A stretch of DNA of 64,000 nucleotides from Quercus robur (Eukaryota > Streptophyta > Magnoliopsida > Fagales > Fagaceae). A program made the translations under genes and the position numbers. Under the pieces are notes generated by a model that made no database searches, was not told where the DNA came from, and was given only the letters and a program-made list of their open reading frames with translations. The stretch lies in the NCBI RefSeq assembly GCF_932294415.1, contig NC_065535.1:11378282-11442281 (forward strand). The letters are read 5' to 3'. Position 1 is the first letter of the stretch. Every line of letters begins with the position of its first letter. Of this stretch, positions 10,624 through 22,100 are shown in pieces.

Positions 10624-11985
10624 ATGGACGATATCATGAATGGATGGAAAAAACTATCCCTCTCAGACAGGGAAGGGGGTGAATTCAAATTTTAGGCGTA
10701 GCACAAATCTCAAGATTTCTCGATTGTGGCGAAGTTCTTCACACCTAGAGCTCTAAATGTGGAAGCAGTAGCGCGCACTTTTAACCCTATCTAGAGATCA
10801 AAGAATGGGTTTCAGATCCAAAATCTTGGTGAACACCGATTATTGTTTCTATTTGAAAATAAATCAGATGTGGAAAGGGTCTTACGCAATGAGCCATGGA
10901 GCTTTGACAAGCATGTTATTGTATTACAATACTTTGACAAAACCCTCCCTTTGCGTGATGTGGTGTTTAAGGAGACCGTTTTTTGGGTGCAAATGCATGA
11001 CATACCGATTACATACATGAACCAAGCTACGACTGAAGCTTTGTGTGCATCGATTGGAGAGGTGATACATGTGCCGGGGAATTCTCCCTTGGGCGGAAGA
11101 GGTTTTATGAGGGTCCGGGTTAGAGTGGATGTTACTCAACCCCTTTGTCGTGGTAGAGTGGTGACTTTGGAGAATGGTGAGCAGTCATGGGTGGCCTTTA
11201 AGTATGAGCGGCTACCAATTCTTTGTTATTGGTGTGGACGTCTGGACCATACCGATAAGGACTGCGAAGAATGGATACAGAGTAATGGCACCCTCAAGCT
11301 AAAGGACAAAAGGTATGATTCTAGCATTAGAGCCTTGCCTTTCTATCCCTCAAACAAAAATTCTGTTTGTGTGCCTGGTTATTTTGAAACACAGAAACAG
11401 AAAATCAAAGAAAGGGCGTCTTCCATGTTGAAATCCAATCGGAGAGGAGAGCCGGATGTTCAGTGCTGGCAACAGGAAAAACCAGATAAGGAAGGTGTGC
11501 CTAATCAGGATGAATTTAATGCTGACTTGAATTCAGACAAGCCGGATTCACCGCCTATTTTTCAGAGTCAACATGAGGCCGTTAATGATGAGACAATCAA
11601 TCCCATTATTTCGGAGCGCACGTCCAGGGATTTTGATCTGCATGGGGTTAGCCAGCTTGTTGATAATTCATTGGATGACATGGTGGAAGTAACTGGGTCT
11701 AATGAGGCCCGTGTTGGGCTAAGCCCACCAAGCACTGGAAGTAAAAAGGCCCCAATAGTGAGACCGGGCCTGGTAAGTGAAGTTTCAGCTAAATGGGTGA
11801 GGATGGCTCGGCCCAATATTCATTACATAGAAGCTAATAACGTTGCACAGCTGGGAAAGCGCCATGTTGAAGCTGCTTCCTCTGAACATCCAGAAGCAAA
11901 GCGTCGTTTGCAACGGAATGAGGCTACACAGCCACTCTCTTTCTCAACGGTGGAGGCTGCCCAGCAGCCCCGCCGATTCCAATGA
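10624..11985 (+). pseudogene. LINE ORF1 (DUF4283 / zf-CCHC_4 nucleic-acid-binding protein), broken
   Basis: Read in one frame from MDDIMNGWKKLSLSDREG to the TGA at 11983-11985, it gives 453 codons. The first third matches a DUF4283 domain (SIVAKFFTPRALNVEAVART, then LFLFENKSDVERVLRNEPWS). A zinc knuckle of C-x2-C-x4-H-x4-C form follows (CYWCGRLDHTDKDC), then a charged, low-complexity tail. Three TAG codons interrupt the DUF4283 part: 10693, 10699 and 10792. The last stands where relatives have Trp. From 10843 on, 380 codons are open. ORF1 proteins of this class bind element RNA. Confidence 0.88.
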
Positions 11986-14900
11986 GTTGGCTGTGCTGGA
12001 ACATGCGGGGGCTTGGGAACCAACGCACCGTTCATGAGCTTGCATCGATTATGCGGGCGCAAGATCCTGCTGTCCTGTTCTTGGCCGAGACATGGGCAGA
12101 CGATGATAGGCTTTCTAAGATTTGTGATGACTTGCATTTTGATGAGAAATGGGTAGTTCCTAGAGTGACAAGGGCTGGCGGTTTGGCCCTCTTATGGAAG
12201 AATACAATTCAGATTGATGTGGACTCCTCTTCGCTCAACCATATAGACGTTATAGTCAACAAAGGGAAGGAGGATTCATGGAGGTTCACGGGTATTTATG
12301 GGTTTCCGGAGGCTAGCCGGAAAAGTGATACTTGGAGCTTACTGCGTACTCTCCATCAGAAATACACCCTTCCATGGTTGTGTGCCGGCGACTTCAATGA
12401 AATTCTAATGTCACACGAAAAGCTTGGAGGGGGACTAAGAAGTGCAGCAGCGATGAGTGAATTCAGAGAAGCTGTGGATGATTGTGGGTTCATGGACTTA
12501 GGTTTTGTGGGGAAAAAATATACTTGGAGAGGCAAGAGAGGTAATACCATGGTATTGGAGAGACTTGACCGTGCTCTTGCTACTCATTCATGGCTTGCTC
12601 AGAATCCAGCTACTAGAGTTCATTGCTTTAGGTCCAATGTTTCGGATCATTATCCCATTATTATTAATCCTGAAGGGGTTGCAGATAGACCTTGCAAACC
12701 CTTTAGGTTTGAACACATGTGGTTGAAAGAAAGTGGGTGTGGTGATACTGTCAAGGAAGCATGGCTGTCTCCTTCCCCTGTTTCAAGCTCTCCGTTGATG
12801 CATGAAAAAATAAAGCTTTGTGGTATTAGGCTTATGGAGTGGAGCAAGAGATCCTTTGGCAGCGTGAGGAAGCAGTTGGGGGAAAAATCAAAACTTCTGG
12901 AAAAGGCTGAATTTGCTGCGGCAAGAGGAGCAGATTATGAGCCAGTGAGATTACTAAAATTGGAGGTTAATGAATTGTTGGACAAAGAGAGCTTAATGTG
13001 GCAGCAGAGGGCTAGAGCTTTGCATCTTAAGTGTGGTGATCAAAACACACGGTTTTTCCACAACAAAGCTTCTCGGAGATTTCGACGCAATAGGATTATG
13101 GGTTTATTGGATGATTCTAATTCATGGTGCACAGAGACTAAGCAGGTGGCTGATATTATAGTTGGGTTTTATTCGAGGTTGTTCACATCGGAGAGACCAG
13201 CCAATGCCCAAGGTATTTTGGAAGTGATACAACCAATAGTCACTGAAGAAATGAACACCAACCTAACTAGAGAATTTACGAGACAAAAGGTTGATCTTGC
13301 TTTGAAGGAGATGGCCCCACTTAAGGCTCCAGGACCCGATGGTATGCCTCCTCTTTTCTTTCAGTCTTTTTGGCCTTTGATTGGTGATGATGTCTCTAAA
13401 GCTGTCTTGGATTGTTTACATTCTTGTTATATCCCTAAAGAGTTCAATTACACATATGTGACTCTTATTCCTAAAGTGAAAAATCCTGTAAAAATCGCTG
13501 AGTTTAGACCGATAAGTTTGTGTAATGTTATTTATAAATTGATTTCAAAGGTTCTAGCAAACCGATTGAATCCTTTATTGCCTTCTATTGTGTCTGAGAA
13601 TCAAAGTGCCTTTCAAGCTGGGAGGGTAATCATAGACAATATCCTCATGGCATTTGAAACTTTACACTACATGAAAACTCAGCAAACTGGCTCCACAGGT
13701 TTTATGGCTCTCAAACTCGACATGAGTAAGGCGTATGACCGAGTTGAATGATCTTTCTTGGAATGCTTGCTAAGAAAGTTGGGTTTTCATAACCGTTGGG
13801 TTGATCTTATGATGGAGTGCATTACTACTGTCTCTTACTCCATTCTGATCAATGGGGAGCCTTCACAAACCATCTATCCTAGCAGAGGATTGCGACAAGG
13901 GGATCCTATCTCTCCATACCTATTCCTCCTTGTTACAGAGGGTTTGCATGGCCTTATTTCTAAAGCGGCCACTTCTGGTGATATTATAGGTATATCTATA
14001 TGCAGAAATGGACCTCGCTTAACCCACTTATTTTTTGCAGATGATAGTCTTCTTTTCTGTAGAGCTTCTTTACAGGAATGCCATCACATACAAACCCTTC
14101 TGGCTACTTATGAGCAAGCTTCTGGGCAACAGCTTAATCGGGAAAAGACAACGCTGTTCTTCAGTAAAAATACGGGCATAGAGGTCCAAGAATCTATCAA
14201 AGATTTGTTGGGGGTTCCGGAGATAAAGCAGTATGAAAAATACTTAGGCTTACCATCTTTTGTGGGTAAGCGAAAGAAAGCAAGCTTGGCATACATTAAA
14301 GATCGGATTTGGTCTAAGCTCCAAGGGTGGAAAGAGAAGCTCCTCTCCCAAGCTGGTAGAGAAGTCCTTCTAAAGGCAGTGATACAAGCGATCCCAGCCT
14401 ACTCTATGAGTTGCTTTAAACTCCCTATTTCACTTTGCCAGGAGATTGGGACTTTGATTCGTCAGTTTTGGTGGGGACAACGTGGTACAAGAAGATGTAT
14501 TCATTGGGTAAAATGGCGCACTTTGTGTAGGTCAAAAGCCTATGGAGGTATGGGGTTTAGGGAACTCAGAAATTTTAATGACGCCATGCTTGCCAAGCAA
14601 GTATGGCGCCTATTAAAAAATCAAGACTCCCTTTTTTACAGGTTCTTTAAATCAAAATATTTCTCTCATGGATCTATTTTTGATGCTAAAGACACTAAAG
14701 GCTCTTTTGCATGGAAAAGCATTTAGAAGGGTAGAGAGCTCATTAAGGGGGGATTGAAGTGGAGAATTGGAGATGGTGCACAAGTGCGCATTTTTCATGA
14801 TTCTTGGCTGCCTGGGTCTCAACATGGTAAGGTGGTTTCCCCTGCCCCTGAAAGCCATGAAAATGCCTTGGTTTATAGCCTAATTAACCATGAAGAAAGG

Positions 14901-16073
14901 AGTTGGAATGTGGATGAAATTGACAGAGTATTCTTACCAGAGGAGGCAGCCACCATTAAGGCTATCCCACTGAGTTTGTTTGCTCAGAACGATCTTCCCT
15001 TTTGGCCGTTTTCCCGTGAAGGAAGGTTTTCGGTAAAATCTGGTTATCACCGTTTAATGGAGCTTGATGAAACAGAGCTGCATGGTACGACGCACACTGG
15101 GACTGCAGCTCCGGTTTGGAAGACCATTTGGCGCATGAACGTGCCAAATCGTGTAAAGTCTCTTGTATGGCGAGCTGGGAGAGATGCCCTTCCTACACGA
15201 GTGAATTTGGTCCGGCGAAGAGTTCTTACCGATGCGTTATGCCCAGAATGTAAGGTGCAGTCGGAGGACACGCAGCATGCTCTCTGGTCCTGCCCGATTC
15301 TAAAGGATGTGTGGAAGGTGAATTTTGAGAAGCTTGTGACAGACACGAGATCTTGCTCCAATTTTCTGGAAGTTCTGGAACGTGCGGCAGCGGAAAAACC
15401 GTCATTGGATCTGTTTGCAATGATCGTAGCTGAAATATGGCAGCGCCGAAACAGAGCTCGTGTGGGAGAGCCTACTGTACCGGTCTGCCAGATTGCTCTT
15501 AAGGCCACTTGTGCGCTTCAGGAATTCCAGCAACTCCGCCCCATCCATGCTGTGATTCCAAGAACAGCCCGTGCAGTAAAATGGAGGCCTCCCTCTGCAC
15601 CATGTGTGAAGGCGAACTTCGACGGTGCTATCTTTTCCCAAGAAGGACTAGCTGGCGCCGGAGTGATAATCCGAGATGAGCAAGGATTGGTTATGGCTGC
15701 TTTATCACAACAAATTCCATCACCTGCTTCGGTGGAGATGGTGGAGGTGTTAGCGGCTCGTCGGGCTCTGGTTTTTGCTAAGGAACTTGGGTTTGACAGG
15801 TTGATCTTGGAAGTTGACTCTGAGACAGTTATCAAGGCTATTCTTGGTGACTATATGGACTGCTCCTATTTGGGTCATGTACTGAAGGATATTAAGTTCT
15901 TGTTTTCTAGTTTTTCTTTCATTTCAGTCAAGCATATTCATAGGGAAGGGAATTGTGTTGCCCACAAACTTGCTAGACGGGCTATTAGAGATTCTTTTCT
16001 TGTCTGGATGGAGGCTTTTCCTCCAGATATTTTTGATGTTTATCAACTTGACCTTTTGAGGATGCATCAATAA
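11982..16073 (+). pseudogene. LINE ORF2 (endonuclease, reverse transcriptase, RNase H), two internal stops
   Basis: One continuous frame of 1363 codons runs from MSWLCWNMRGLGN to the TAA at 16071. Domains in order: an apurinic-type endonuclease (WNMRGLGN, AETW, CAGDFNEIL and SDHYPI are its active-site strands; codons 1-235), then RT with [24 protein letters not shown] and the catalytic FADD near 14034. A zf-RVT region follows (CPECKVQSEDTQHALWSCP), then RNase H (KANFDGAIF, LEVDSE, HREGNCVAHKLAR). Only two codons break it, TGA at 13749 and TAG at 14724. Both stand where Trp is usual (DRVE-W-SFLE, WKSI-W-KG). All catalytic motifs I can see are intact. Confidence 0.93.
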
Positions 16074-16117
16074 ATTTAACCCATGGGGGTTGTTTCTCAA
16101 AAAAAAAAAAAAAAAAA

Positions 16118-17148
16118 GTGTGTGTATATATATATATATGTAAAATACCTATTTGAAATTGGCAATGCTATTGTCGATTTCAATGCAATTTGTCTTTTAA
16201 TAAATGCATAAAATTGAAAAGCTCACTTTGCAATATCTTTTAGTTTTTCATATATTTTTGCAGGAAGTGTAAAAGTCAAAAACTTACTTGAAAGGGATCC
16301 AAACAAAAATGTTATAAATATAACAAATTTTACCACTTTTTTCATAACATTTGACATTCACGATTGTAATTAATGCAACGTCATTTTTATATACACTTAA
16401 ATTAGAATATAGTAGAATTTTTATTTTGTATTAAAAAAACAATTATTACAAAAATTGTGAAATTTATTGCCTCTTTAGACTTATTGATATAAAAACCTCA
16501 CTCCCAACTTAAGGCAAGCAGAATTTGGCGACCTTTGTGGTTAAGTTAGGGCGATGTAAAGCTAAACATTTATGCCTCTAGAGCAATAAAAGGGAATAAC
16601 GTGGGAGGATAATTATATGGGGCTTTAATTCGATTGGATAGCCAGGTGCTTTCTGTGTGCTGTGAGTCTGTGACAAGGTCACAGGGTGGCTTTGCATGAA
16701 GATGGGATGAGACTTTGGGCGAGCTCAATTTTGCAGAGAGAGAGAATACATATTGTGATTTCGAATTGAGTTGTTGAGGAGAGTAAAGTTGTTGTGACTG
16801 CAAAGCCAATGAGAGAAGAGCTACTAACACCACACCACCAAGGATAACTCACCCATATTATCTCTCTTGGTACAATTTATTAGGAAAAATGAAATTAAAA
16901 AAATAAATTTTATGTAATGGGTTGAACAAGTTATGAATTCGAATAATTAGGAGTTTTTGTTTTCTGTTTTTGAATGAACTTTTTGTTAAATATTTTGTTC
17001 ATTTATTGTTGCTTGACCTAATTTTGTTGTTGTTTGGGCTATGTTTGCTGTTATTTGAGTCTTTTTTTTTTTTTTTTTGTTATATGGGTTTTTAATTTTT
17101 TGTTTAAGGGGTTAAAATTATGTTTGGTGAACCAAGATTATTATTGTG
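16118..17148. other. AT-rich spacer after the LINE
   Basis: It starts with a GT/TA microsatellite directly after the poly(A) (16118-16140). It is otherwise AT-rich non-coding sequence with no recognised gene. Confidence 0.5.
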
Positions 17149-17308
17149 ATTATGCTAGGGACACAACAATTTTACAATATTCCTAAATTAGCATACCAAA
17201 ATATTTAATTTAAATTAAAGATTGTGATGGAATTATGTGTGAGTTAGCATACTAATCTAAGAATATTGTGAAATTATTGTGACATTTTATTGTGACCCTA
17301 GTATTATT
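17149..17308. repeat. Foldback MITE (TGCTAGGG-type ends)
   Basis: ATTATGCTAGGGACACAACA at the left mirrors GTGACCCTAGTATTA at the right, and ACAATATTCCTAAATTAGCA mirrors the inner right arm. The copy at 33305-33410 has similar ends, so this is a small dispersed family. Confidence 0.6.
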
Positions 17309-19100
17309 TTTACTTTTGTTGAACCCAAGTTCTTGAATTTTTAAGTCAAGGTGCTCAATATTTTTTTTTAAAGTTGACAAAATAAGTGTAATTATGTTTT
17401 TTTTTTTTTTTTGTAGGTATAATTTCTTTTGTTGACAAGTCAGGGTATTATTATGAACACCTTAGCTCTATGTAGAGCCACCACTACCCTTGGTAATGGC
17501 TGGATATCAAGCCTTTGTCTACATAGGCTTGCTTCTAGAGTTTAGATGCTATTAGAACTCTTGTTTTTTTCCTTGCATAAGGAGGTCTTCCAATGTATTC
17601 ACAAAAACAACAACAAAGCTAGCTTTGCACTACCTGTTGAGGCTCTAAATTAAAGGGTAATGATTGTTGCACACAATGCATATATACACACATAGCATAC
17701 AAACAACTGAAATCAAGACTTGAAAAAAGAATTACCATAAACTAAATAGTTTTACTGATTGGATGGAGGAACGTTCTCCTTTTATATACTGCTCCCACCA
17801 TACACATTGATTTTGAGTCTTGTTTTGTTATAAGCTGTCACCTCTGGTTAAAAAAAAAAAAAAACCTTGAAGAGTCTGATTGGTTAGAGTGAAAATAGGA
17901 AGGATATAAAAAGGAGAGAGAAAATAGGAGAGAAATGGAGGAGAAGGGTCTGATTTTTTAGAGTGAAAATAGAAAGGATAGAAAAAAGAAAGAAAAAATG
18001 GGAGAGAAAATGGGGAAGATAGTTTTGGTTGGGAATGAAGGGGGCAGAAAATAGTTGATTTGAATTCAAATATTATTGTTGAAACTTTTTTTTTTTTTTT
18101 TTGAGAAACTTATTGTTTAAACTAGGGAAGTCAAACGATAATGGTACCCAACTACTACTAGTCATAAATTAAAAACCGTTTTTGTTCGTCAGAAGAGAGT
18201 TTAAGTTAGGTAGTTCTAGTTCTAGAATAATATTGGAGTTAGGGGGTTATAAGGAAAAAAAAAAAAAAAAAGTAAAATGGTATGGAAAAAATGTGCTAAA
18301 CGTTCTTTTTTTTTTAGTGCAAAAATGTTGATAACTTACATACCGGAGTTTTGATTTGATTTTATCTTAAATTGATAGTTAGAAAAATGAGAGAAATGAT
18401 ACACAATGTTACTAAATTATATAACTCTGTGTTGAATTTTTTTCATTTTCTCATTATCTTAAGAAGAAAAGAATATTTTATGGTAAAAATTTAATTTTTT
18501 GAAAATTCATATATATAATATTACTTTTTTTTTGGGAGGAAAGTTATATATATATATATATATCATGGGAATTATTTATATTTTTTTGAGTAAAAGTTAA
18601 AAAGAATGTTGCATTGTTTAAAACGTCAATAACATCATTCACAATTTGTTTCGAAATTACCAACATATGAACTATAATTTACTAAAAAAAGAAAAATAAG
18701 TGAACTATATTTACTAGAAAAAATATGTATATTCACAAAAAAAAAAAATGGATGGATGGTGATTATAAATCATTAATTTCCGTTAATTAAAAGTGGTGGC
18801 AGTTATATTTCAAAGGTCAGCACTGATCCTTGTGTCAAAGACTAAGGAACGTAAGAACCAACCCTTTCTAATTTCCATCTGTGTCTTCTTAAAGCCAAAT
18901 TCCGCTAAACACACAACGTGACTCATTTTACAGCTTTTCATTTTCCTCGGTTTTTTTTTTTTTTGTCCCAACATTTTTGGCTCATCTCTCTCTCTCTCTG
19001 TCTCTCATCTCTCTCTGTTTCTATCTACATTGCCTTCTTTTTTCTGATGCTTGGAGCTATCAACTTTGGGAGTTAAGAGTTTTGAATAAATTGAGAGAGA
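17309..19100. other. Spacer and kinesin upstream region
   Basis: AT-rich with many T and A tracts and a TA repeat (18546-18563). The last 120 bp are CT-rich (CTCTCTCTCTCTCTGTCTCT) and probably form the leader of the kinesin gene. I did not find a mitosis-specific activator (AACGG) core near the start. Confidence 0.45.
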
Positions 19101-22100
19101 ATGAGTAGTGAGGAGCTAACAATGCAAGGGGACATGGAGGGTGGGATTGGCTCAAGCCCACAAGAGGAGAAAATATTTGTTTCGATTAGAGTGAGACCTT
19201 TGAATGAAAAGGAGATATCGAGGAACGATGTTTCTGATTGGGAATGCATCAATAATACCAGCATCATATTCAAGCATACCCTGCCCGACCGCGCCATGTT
19301 TCCTACAGCCTATACCTTTGGTATGCATCTGTTTCTTTGATCATAATAAAAGACGACTTATAAACTGACGTGACAATGAATATGATAAATGTTATGTCAA
19401 TGATGTTTTGTTTTTAAAAACTAACACGTATAAGGTTGTTAGGCTTATGTAGGAAAATCTGTTGTCTTGGTTATAGTTTGTTAAAGTCAATCATCTCATG
19501 TGTTTGTAAATGTCATATTGAAGGTGCCTTAAAGAAATGGTATGTGTAATGTATGTCAAAAAAATTTTCTACCATCTCCTGTGTTTTTTAAATGCCGGCC
19601 AATTCAATAGCTTCGAAGGTGTTTGAGCTCAAGCGTGAAATACTGAAATTGAAACCTATGTGGTAGTGGTATGATATGAACCCCATGAAAATTTAGGCTT
19701 TTCTAGGAACATTTAGTTTTTATTTCAGATAGAATTTCTTGCAAGAACTTACTTTCTTTTTCCTTTTTATTTTACCTTTGGCAACCAATGCATTGGAAAC
19801 AGATAGAGTATTTGGGGCTGACACCCCTACAAAGCAGGTGTATGAAGAAGGAGCCAGAGCTGTTGCTCTTTCAGCAGTCGGTGGTATTAACTGTGAGTAT
19901 TTTTCTTGACCTCATCTTCTTCCTGATATTCTAATACATTTGCAGACTATTGATGATGATGTATATGTACAGCAAGCATTTTCGCATATGGGCAAACCAG
20001 CAGTGGAAAGACGTACACCATGACCGGAATTACAGAATGTGCAGTAGCAGATATGTACAACTACATTGATATGGTATGTATAAAATTTTTGCATCACATG
20101 CATACAACTTATCCATATTCCTTGGCAAATTAGCATAAGTTTGACTTGTTTTATCGTCTTTTAGCATAAAGAAAGACAATATTTGTTAAAGTTCTCTGCT
20201 ATGGAGATCTATAATGAAGCCGTTAGAGACCTCCTCAGCTCAGACAGTGGTCCACTTAGACTTCTAGATGATCCAGAGGTAAATAGTGTTTTTTTTTACC
20301 CCCTCTTTTTGTACCATTGTTCTTTAAAGGTAGTTTTACGTGAATCATCTTTCATAATTCTATGTCACTTTTAACAGAAAGGTACTGTTGTTGAGAGACT
20401 TACAGAGGTCACTTTGAAGGATTGGAGCCATCTGAAGGAGCTCCTTTCCATCTGCGAAGGTAAGGGAACTTGTATTAGATTATTGGACAAAATGATTTCA
20501 TATTCATGTTACAGTTGTTTCACTATATGGATATTATATTGGTATCTGTGCAATGCATGCTTGCAGCTGAAAGGAAGATAGGAGAGACTTCTCTAAATGA
20601 GACTAGCTCCAGATCTCATCAAATTATGCGACTGGTATGCACATTAAATTACAAATGATTTATTATATAAGACACGTTTTACTTTTATTATAAATTTCTG
20701 GATTCTATAACTATTCCACAGACAATTGAAAGTACTGCTCGTGAATATAGAGGAATGGAAAATTCAAGCACTCTTGCAGCTCAAGTGGTATGAAATAGTT
20801 ATTATCCATGAGTGACTAATAATAGGTTTATTCCCAAGGTTCAGTTGGAATGGTTGTGCTTCAAATGATAAATTACTCAAGTTGGCTTCCTTGTACAGAA
20901 TTTTGTTGATCTTGCTGGTAGTGAGCGCGCTTCTCAGACATTATCAGTTGGTACAAGATTGAAAGAAGGTTCCCACATAAATCGCAGTTTACTAACCCTT
21001 GGAACTGTAATCCGCAAATTAAGGTCTGCTTATCTTTCTTTTTCAGCAGTTAAATTTTCAATTTGTCTGTCAAATGGTAGCTAGAATATGCAAAGTGAGG
21101 ATAATTGCATGACATTGAATATGACTGTATTGCTTTGGTAATTGGGTATTCTTAGATGACCTTCAGATTTAAGTCCAACTTGATTGTCTGCTTGCCTTGA
21201 AAAGAATGAAAGAGATTGATATGATGCTTTCAAGCCAGTACAGTACATAACTTTTGCTAGTGAATTCCATCCTTGATGAACGCTACCGAGTGTACATGGA
21301 GGGAAGGTGTATCATTTTGCATCATGTAATACAAGCAACCTAGGGAAGAGGTAAAGTCCTGAAGGAAGCTAGAAGTCAATTAGTCTTACCTCCCCTGTGT
21401 TCATGGTTGATCCATGTTTATTACCAGCTTGCCAAACTGAGCTTTCTTTACAGGACACCCTTATGGAAATCATGTTTGCAGACTCTAGTCACTGCTCTAA
21501 GATTTTGACTCGCACCTTATGTTTGTGATTGAGTCTATCAAGCAGTATTCCTGAAATTCTGTATACAGATCAATGTTTTTTTCTTTTCCTTTTGCCTTAT
21601 TGGCCAGGACTAGTTACTTTTTGAAGAAAACATATTGTTAAAAAATTTTGAGGTCACTGAGCTGGGGCTAGAGCATGTAAGTCTTTTATATGCAACATAT
21701 AGTAATGTCTTAATTGCTATCCTGGCCAAGTTAGTTTTCATTCCCTTGTTATGTTGTGCAGACTGTAGCTTTGTTTGTTTCTTTTCCTCACAACTCTAAT
21801 GTAATATTTGTGTTTGATCCTGCTTCAACTTTGAGCAAAAGACCAGGTCATGTTATATAGGATCTTGAAGATAGATGTGATTCTGTTCAATTAATTGGAG
21901 GGACTATGAATGTTTCCATAGCAGTATTTATTCCTTTAGATTTTTCTGGCTTTTATGTCTGCTGCCTATTTAATATCTTCTCTCTTGTTTGGGGGCTTGG
22001 GACTGGAAGATTCAAATTTCTTATTTTTCCCCCCAGTTCATTTGAACTTGTTGCCTTCTTTATTGTGAACATAGCTTAATTATTTGTTCGTTGTTGATCT

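Larger units (their letters stand above)
10600..16117 (+). mobile_element. Near full-length L1-type LINE (ORF1 + ORF2 + poly(A))
   Basis: This is a complete element in order: ORF1 (10624-11985), ORF2 (11982-16073), a short 3' UTR and a 19-base A tail (16099-16117). ORF1 and ORF2 overlap by the four bases ATGA. Neither ORF shows a frameshift; both are broken only by in-frame stops. The 5' boundary is a guess, because I could not find a convincing target-site duplication. Low decay compared with the LINE at 7392-9752 suggests it is the younger of the two. Confidence 0.92.
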
